Positions 60,270-64,000 of a DNA stretch of 64,000 nt are shown piece after piece (positions within the stretch are counted from its first letter, which is position 1; each line of letters begins with the position of its first letter). Source of the DNA: Candidatus Defluviilinea gracilis. GTDB lineage: Bacteria > Chloroflexota > Anaerolineae > Anaerolineales > Villigracilaceae. The notes beneath the pieces were generated by a model that worked only from the letters and a program-made list of their open reading frames with translations, did not search any database and was not told the origin of the DNA. The stretch is taken from contig JADJWS010000001.1 of assembly GCA_016716235.1 (NCBI GenBank), positions 930,001 through 994,000 of the forward strand, in the 5' to 3' direction. The position numbers and the translations under genes are program-made.

Positions 60270-60372
60270 TTTGGAAAATTGGCAAAGGAGTTACGCGCGG
60301 CGATAGAGTGAATCAAACCGTCCCGCAGGGTTCAGCAAGGCAACAATGCTTGCCCTAAAACCTGCGGACGAT
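60270..60372 (+). pseudogene. Stub of the riboflavin-transporter ATPase 3' end plus flanking repeat
   Basis: Codons from 60270 read FGKLAKELRAAIE then TGA at 60309, against FGKLAKKLRGAIE and TGA at 59258-59299 in the intact gene. Similarity continues through GAATCAAACCGTCCCGCAGG and the hairpin copy. The intervening segment of about 1 kb carries the HigBA-like module. Confidence 0.83.
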
Positions 60373-60405
60373 TCATTTACGGCGCGATCCACGCCTGGAA
60401 GAAAT

Positions 60406-60630
60406 TCAACTTTGTGCCGATACTACGGTTCCGTTTTTTACAGCAAGATTCTGTAGCAAGGTTTGCGTTGCTTTTGAAATTTCCTCCAACGCCCTCTCAA
60501 ACGCCGCTTCATTGACTTTGGATGGTTTGCGGTAGCCGCTCACCTTCCGCACGAACTGCAATGCCGCCGCGCGAATCTCTTCCTCGGTGGCGGGGATGTC
60601 ACTGCGTAATGTTTTGATAGTTCGGCACAT
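60406..60630 (-). CDS. DUF2277 protein
   Basis: 74 residues. The start MCRTIKTLRSDIPATEEEIR and FVRKVSGYRKPSKVNEAAFE are the DUF2277 signature; members are small, helical and conserved across bacteria without known function. It ends ALEEISKATQTLLQNL. The neighbour upstream is an unknown protein 9 bases away, probably in the same operon. Confidence 0.9.
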   Translation of the reverse strand: MCRTIKTLRSDIPATEEEIRAAALQFVRKVSGYRKPSKVNEAAFERALEEISKATQTLLQNLAVKNGTVVSAQS

Positions 60631-60639
60631 GGTTTACTC

Positions 60640-60981
60640 CTATTGCGCCAACGGCGGCGCATCCTTTCCATCCAGCGTGTACATATCCGCGTCGGCGGGT
60701 TGAAGTTTAACGTTGAAGATCGCCTGCAATTTCCCGTTGGCGACTTCGAGCAGTTCATCCAGTTGCGCCTGATCCTTTGCCTCGCCGCGAAAGACAATAT
60801 CTTTCCTTCCGTTCAGCCTCTGGATGAAATGGATCCATGCAAACGTGCCGTCTTTTTTCTTCTTGGCGAGCAACTTGTACATACCCACTTCGGGAATGTA
60901 AGGCGTGATCCACGCGCCAGCGATTTCCTCGCCCTCGTCTATCGACATCATCGCCATTTCACGCAGGGACGGTTGTTTCAT
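60640..60981 (-). CDS. Conserved protein of unknown function
   Basis: 113 residues: EIAGAWITPYIPEVGMYKLL, AKKKKDGTFAWIHFIQRLNG, LDELLEVANGKLQAIFNVKL. It has an alternating strand/helix pattern and no membrane segment. No family recognised. Directly precedes the DUF2277 gene with a 9-base gap, so the two are probably cotranscribed and may act together. Confidence 0.7.
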   Translation of the reverse strand: MKQPSLREMAMMSIDEGEEIAGAWITPYIPEVGMYKLLAKKKKDGTFAWIHFIQRLNGRKDIVFRGEAKDQAQLDELLEVANGKLQAIFNVKLQPADADMYTLDGKDAPPLAQ

Positions 60982-60995
60982 TTTTTGTGTTCCTC

Positions 60996-61042
60996 CGTAG
61001 TAACGACTCCGCGAAGCGCCCTGTGGGTTAGTCGTTAATCGT
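60996..61042. repeat. REP half-element 3' of the RAYT gene
   Basis: It contains CGTAGTAACGACT and, 20 bases later, TAGTCGTTAATCGTTC. The same two motifs occur in the full element on the other side of the transposase gene (61661-61725). Confidence 0.72.
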
Positions 61043-61652
61043 TCTTCACATCATCATCCCACCCATTACCAAAATCAACAGGCGGAGTATATGATTTCCA
61101 ATGTTCACGAAGCCATTCTCTCCCGTTATCTTCGTAATAGAGTGATAGGCTCGACCACTGCCAGTCGTAAGCATCTTTCACATAACCGTGTTTTACGGGA
61201 TTGTAATGGATATAGTTGAATGCCGTATGAAGCTGACCATCATTTCTGATGTATGTGTCAGCAAATTTATACCAGACGCGGCGTTTGCCCGTTAGCCCGT
61301 CCTCGATGTTCCATTCGCGGGAGGTTGTTCCATGCAACTGTTTTAGCGCGGCTGATACATGCTCCAATGCCTGAATATAGGCAAGGACATGATAATGATT
61401 TGGGAGTACAACCCAAGCGACCAGGCCCTTCGCAATTTCGCGAAGGGCAGTCAATAAACGGGATTCAAACTCAGTCAGACGTTCGGGCGATTTCATGATG
61501 GGTTTATGCTCAAAAATCGCCGCCGAGATCATATAAGCCCCAGCCTCACGGAACGGATGCGGCGGCGCGTGTAACGGGTAACCGCGCGTGCGGCGATAGT
61601 TGACAATGATTTCGCGTTCCTTGGGCGAGAGTTTGCGATATTCGTAAGGCAT
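61035..61652 (-). CDS. REP-associated tyrosine transposase (RAYT, Y1/HUH type)
   Basis: 205 residues. The HUH motif is VVLPNHYHVLAYI (His86, His88). The N-terminal strand is AYMISAAIFEHKPIM. The motif YIHYNPVKHGYVKDAYDWQW with WSSLSLYYEDNGREW is specific to RAYTs, and contains the candidate catalytic Tyr. These single-strand endonucleases process REP palindromes and are domesticated IS200/IS605 relatives. REP-like elements flank the gene on both sides, as expected for a RAYT. There is no inverted-repeat IS end or accessory TnpB. Confidence 0.93.
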   Translation of the reverse strand: MPYEYRKLSPKEREIIVNYRRTRGYPLHAPPHPFREAGAYMISAAIFEHKPIMKSPERLTEFESRLLTALREIAKGLVAWVVLPNHYHVLAYIQALEHVSAALKQLHGTTSREWNIEDGLTGKRRVWYKFADTYIRNDGQLHTAFNYIHYNPVKHGYVKDAYDWQWSSLSLYYEDNGREWLREHWKSYTPPVDFGNGWDDDVKND

Positions 61653-61660
61653 GGCTTATT

Positions 61661-61725
61661 CGTAGTAACGACTTCAGTCGTTACAGGTTCTGACGACTGA
61701 AGTCGTCACTACGTTAATCGTTCGG
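61661..61725. repeat. Full REP hairpin 5' of the RAYT gene
   Basis: CGTAGTAACGACTTCAGTCG pairs with GACGACTGAAGTCGTCACTA across an 11-base loop. GTTAATCGTTCGG follows, and its complement supplies the stop codon of holB. Confidence 0.88.
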
Positions 61726-62733
61726 TAAATCCATCAACATCACTTCCGCCAACATTCGCGAGTTCACATTCCTGTCCATCTTCTCAAGTGTTTCCTCAAG
61801 CCCGCTGACCACGCGCCGCGAGACGGACAAGTCCATGCGCGAGGCGATATCTTCGATCTCCAGGTTGCGGTCCACATTGACGAGCGGGGTCGAGGCTTGC
61901 GAAACTCTCAGCATCACGTCGCGCCAATACGAAAGCCAGAACAAAATTGTCTGACGCATTGCATCCTTGTCTTTCGAGAGTTTATCGGCGTAGGAAAATT
62001 TTTCCACGCGCGAGGCAGGTAACAAAGTGAGCAGGTCATTCAATTTTTCTTCGCGTTGTTCGAGAAGCGAATCGTTTTCGATCAGCCGAAGTGCATATCC
62101 CATGCGTCCGCCCGAAATGTGCGCGATCAACTTCGCGCGTCCAGTCTCTAGTCCTCTAGTCTCTAATTCTCTTTGCACTTCTTCAACACGCAACGGTCTT
62201 AACCGCAACACTTCACATCTCGAAACGATCGTCGGCAATAACTGCTCGGCGTTATCGGCAGTGAGGATCAACACCGCATAAGACGGCGCTTCTTCGAGCG
62301 TTTTCAACAGCGCGTTCGCGGCGTTGTCGTTTGCTTCTTGAAACCTCAAGAACAATGCCACACGATACTTCGATTGAAACGGTTTGAGTGTGAGCAATTT
62401 CCGCGCATCGCGGATCTGATCCACTTTTAGGATGCCGCCCTCGGATTCGGATTCGATCACGGTCAAGTCCGCGTGCTTCATGGACTCGATCTGCTTGCAA
62501 TCTCGGCACGTTCCACAAGGGACGCCTGCTTCAAGCGGCGTGGGGCAGTTCAACGCCTGAGCGAATCGCAACGCCAGCGTGCGGCGACCCAAGCCTGGAG
62601 GTCCCGCAAAAAGATACGCATGGCGCACCCCCCCGCGGACAATGTGCTTCCGCAACATATCCACAGCCCAGTGGTGACCGGTTATGTGCCAGTTATCAGT
62701 GATCGAGTTATCAGTTATCAGTGAAGTAGTCAT
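61714..62733 (-). CDS. holB: DNA polymerase III delta' subunit, with repeat-derived N-terminus and insertion
   Basis: 339 residues from the ATG at 62733 (GGGGA 6 bases upstream). Clamp-loader AAA+ fold: AYLFAGPPGLGRRTLALRFA (P-loop), the zinc module CGTCRDCKQIESMKHADL, NAANALLKTLEEAPSYAVLI and TIVSRCEVLRLRPL (SRC motif). Residues 2-17 (TTSLITDNSITDNWHI) are encoded by an ACTGATAACTG repeat, and about 186-198 (RELETRGLETGR) by a 7-nt CCTCTAG/CCAGTCT array. The ATPase core is intact. The stop codon comes from the REP hairpin. Confidence 0.9.
   Translation of the reverse strand: MTTSLITDNSITDNWHITGHHWAVDMLRKHIVRGGVRHAYLFAGPPGLGRRTLALRFAQALNCPTPLEAGVPCGTCRDCKQIESMKHADLTVIESESEGGILKVDQIRDARKLLTLKPFQSKYRVALFLRFQEANDNAANALLKTLEEAPSYAVLILTADNAEQLLPTIVSRCEVLRLRPLRVEEVQRELETRGLETGRAKLIAHISGGRMGYALRLIENDSLLEQREEKLNDLLTLLPASRVEKFSYADKLSKDKDAMRQTILFWLSYWRDVMLRVSQASTPLVNVDRNLEIEDIASRMDLSVSRRVVSGLEETLEKMDRNVNSRMLAEVMLMDLPND
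62141..62172 (-). repeat. 7-nt repeat array inside holB
   Basis: CCAGTCTCTAGTCCTCTAGT then CTCTAATTCTCT, a 7-nt quasi-tandem array of the intergenic type, kept in frame. Confidence 0.7.
62690..62730 (-). repeat. TTATCAG repeat encoding the holB N-terminus
   Basis: CCAGTTATCAGTGATCGAGT, then TATCAGTTATCAGTGAAG: 7-nt period. The ATG of holB follows directly on the minus strand side. Confidence 0.7.
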
Positions 62734-62836
62734 CAGTGTCCCCAATCGTAAATCGTCAATCGTCAATCGTCAATCACCAGTCTCCAGTCTCTAATTCTCT
62801 AATCCTCCAATTCTCACTCTCCTCAATTACCAATTA
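62734..62836. repeat. 7-nt quasi-tandem repeat between holB and rsgA
   Basis: ATCGTCA units (ATCGTCAATCGTCAATCGTC) grade into CCAGTCT and CTAATTCTC units, then CAATTACCAATTACTAATTA. The whole gap is made of such repeats. Confidence 0.8.
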
Positions 62837-63733
62837 CTAATTACTCCCCTCCCTCAACCTCAAATACGACTCATACCGTTGCTCGAAAACTCGCCCCTCT
62901 TCCACCGCCTCCACCACCGCGCATCCCGGCTCGTGGATGTGTGTGCAGTCGCTGAATTGACAATGTTGTACAAGGTCGCGCAATTCGGGGAAGTAGGCGT
63001 CCATTTCTTCAGGGGTCGTATCCCACAGCGCCAGCGACTTCCAGCCGGGCGTATCGGCAACGTAGCCGCCGTCGTCGAGCGCGAACAACTCGCGCGTGAC
63101 GGTTGTATGCTTCCCTTTATTCATCGCTGTGCTTACATCGTTGACGGCGAGTCCCAACCCGGGTTGAATTGCATTGAGCAGTGACGATTTCCCCGCGCCG
63201 CTGGGTCCCGCGAACGCGCTGATTTTTTGCGCGAGAATCTTTTTAAGTTCATCCAACCCATCGCCATTTTTTGCGGACGTGTACATGACGCGATAACCGA
63301 TTGCTTCATACAAAGAAAAAATTTTCCTTGCATCGTCAACGAGATCAATTTTATTTGCAACAACGACAGCGTGGATTTTTTGTTTCTCCGCAATGACCAG
63401 AAACCGATCCAACATTTTCAATTTGGGATTCGGATGCGCGCACGCGAACACGAACACGGCTTGGTCTGGATTCGCCAGCAGGACTTGTTGATATTCGCCC
63501 TGCGGACGCGGGTCGAGCCGCGTGATGGCTTGCTTGCGTTCTTCAACCTCTTCGATGACCCCGCTTCCGTCATCTAAAATTGTTATGCCAACTTTGTCGC
63601 CCAGCGCGGCAATGTCGCCTGTGGCTTTTCCCTGCTTTAGTTTTCCACGAAGTTGACAAATAATAAAACCATCTTCAGTTTTTACCGTGAAGAATCCAGA
63701 CTGGGCTTTGACGATCAGACCGCGAATCTCCAA
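62837..63733 (-). CDS. rsgA: Ribosome small-subunit-dependent GTPase A
   Basis: 298 residues. N-terminal OB fold (1-70), then a circularly permuted GTPase: G4 VVVANKIDLVD, G5 YTSAKNGDGLDEL, G1 AGPSGAGKSSLLNAIQPGL, G3 VADTPGW. The C-terminal zinc module is HCQFSDCTHIHEPGCAV. It checks late 30S ribosome assembly. It precedes holB across a repeat array; its stop is followed by the array. Confidence 0.95.
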   Translation of the reverse strand: MEIRGLIVKAQSGFFTVKTEDGFIICQLRGKLKQGKATGDIAALGDKVGITILDDGSGVIEEVEERKQAITRLDPRPQGEYQQVLLANPDQAVFVFACAHPNPKLKMLDRFLVIAEKQKIHAVVVANKIDLVDDARKIFSLYEAIGYRVMYTSAKNGDGLDELKKILAQKISAFAGPSGAGKSSLLNAIQPGLGLAVNDVSTAMNKGKHTTVTRELFALDDGGYVADTPGWKSLALWDTTPEEMDAYFPELRDLVQHCQFSDCTHIHEPGCAVVEAVEEGRVFEQRYESYLRLREGSN

Positions 63734-63757
63734 TTCTCAAATTCTCCAATTCTCAAA

Positions 63758-63790
63758 AGACCTCACAGGTCTTAAAGACCTGTGAGGTCT
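63758..63790. terminator. GACCTCACAGG-family hairpin
   Basis: AGACCTCACAGGTCTT and its complement form 16-bp perfect arms with a single-base loop. It lies between the PBP2 stop (63801) and rsgA, and can terminate the PBP2 transcript on the minus strand. Confidence 0.8.
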
Positions 63791-63800
63791 CCTCTGTCAA

Positions 63801-64000
63801 TTACTGTTCCGGCGTCTCGGTGGGGATGCCGCCGAAGGGCGTCGGGGTTTCGGTCACGCCGAAGTTGGATTCGAACCAGTAGATGGTCCGGGGTGAACCG
63901 AAGTAATACGTCTCGATGATGCGCTTGAAGACCGGCGCCGCCCAGTCTGAACCTTCGCCTTGATTTTCAAGAATAATCGCGATGGCAATATCTGGTTTCT
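63801..64000 (-). CDS. C-terminus of a PBP2-like penicillin-binding protein, 5' truncated by window
   Basis: The minus strand is open from the window edge to TAA at 63801-63803. It reads PDIAIAIILENQGEGSDWAA, PVFKRIIETYYFGSPR, then a Pro/Thr-rich tail ending PTETPEQ. The first segment is typical of the end of class B transpeptidase domains (MrdA/PBP2). The catalytic serine lies outside the window. It would complete rod-shape peptidoglycan synthesis with the other wall enzymes. Confidence 0.78.
   Translation of the reverse strand, partial: KPDIAIAIILENQGEGSDWAAPVFKRIIETYYFGSPRTIYWFESNFGVTETPTPFGGIPTETPEQ

Noticed and set aside
61035..61652. A complete insertion sequence around the RAYT gene
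   Set aside because: There are no IS200/IS605 ends or TnpB, and the flanking hairpins are REP-like. It is better seen as a domesticated single-copy transposase.

Overview
The window looks like a chromosomal segment of a Chloroflexota bacterium, most likely of the Anaerolineae. This is inferred from gene content rather than from a marker gene: a transcriptional T-box before valS, an FMN riboswitch driving a RibXY-type riboflavin ABC transporter (first described in Chloroflexus), T/P-rich lipoprotein linkers, PadR/HAAS membrane modules, an unusual number of L,D-transpeptidases, and many intergenic hairpins. Most genes are housekeeping or accessory. I see no prophage, CRISPR array or classical IS.

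Layout. 1-7 kb: the end of a secreted immune-inhibitor-A-like protein, a cupin, an MFS exporter, a double-GNAT acetyltransferase, and a soluble LacI-domain/GAF/histidine kinase fusion. 7-12.3 kb: dihydrolipoyl dehydrogenase, AMP nucleosidase, a lipoprotein phosphodiesterase, a small protein resembling archaeal CTP-dependent riboflavin kinase, and an SDR. 12.2-14.8 kb: PadR plus two HAAS-domain membrane proteins, a partly decayed tandem duplication with a clear operator. 15-19.5 kb: an SH3 lipoprotein, a small toxin-like pair, an ECF sigma/membrane regulator pair and an AbiEi/AbiEii module under a palindromic promoter. 19.5-23.5 kb: recG, coaD, a solitary hicB and a coiled-coil protein. 23.5-30.3 kb: acyltransferase, SMP-30, CorA, a GT39-like protein and three small conserved proteins. 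30.3-35.3 kb: one murein amidase and four L,D-transpeptidases in a row. 35.9-47 kb: a YdcZ-type transporter, polX, ICMT-like genes (one with a nonsense codon), a GcvT-family gene with an islet at its 5' end, DedA, an MprF-like synthase, a sulfatase-fold membrane protein, a hemerythrin-like protein and an FAH hydrolase. 47-56 kb: tRNA-Val, an LCP protein, a 1035-residue SHMT-GcvT fusion, tRNA-Arg and T-box-valS. 56-64 kb: FMN riboswitch-ribXY-ATPase, a HigBA-like pair, a REP-associated tyrosine transposase between REP hairpins, holB, rsgA and the end of a PBP2-like transpeptidase.

Three threads cross the window. (1) Several families of short dispersed repeats (80-bp and 120-bp inverted-repeat elements, REP-like palindromes, 7- and 8-nt quasi-tandem arrays) fill the gaps and also appear in frame inside valS (three times), holB (twice), a glycosyltransferase and an MFS C-terminus. 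(2) Two small toxin/antitoxin-like modules (about 40.6-41.5 kb and 59.6-60.2 kb) lie between an intact neighbouring gene and a duplicated stub of that gene's end, suggesting a shared way of acquiring such islets. (3) Several plus-strand genes have a TAWAAT box so close to the ATG that the transcripts should be leaderless or nearly so.

Cell-envelope functions dominate the accessory content: amidase, four L,D-transpeptidases, LCP, PBP2, MprF-like, DedA, sulfatase-like, acyltransferase and GT39.
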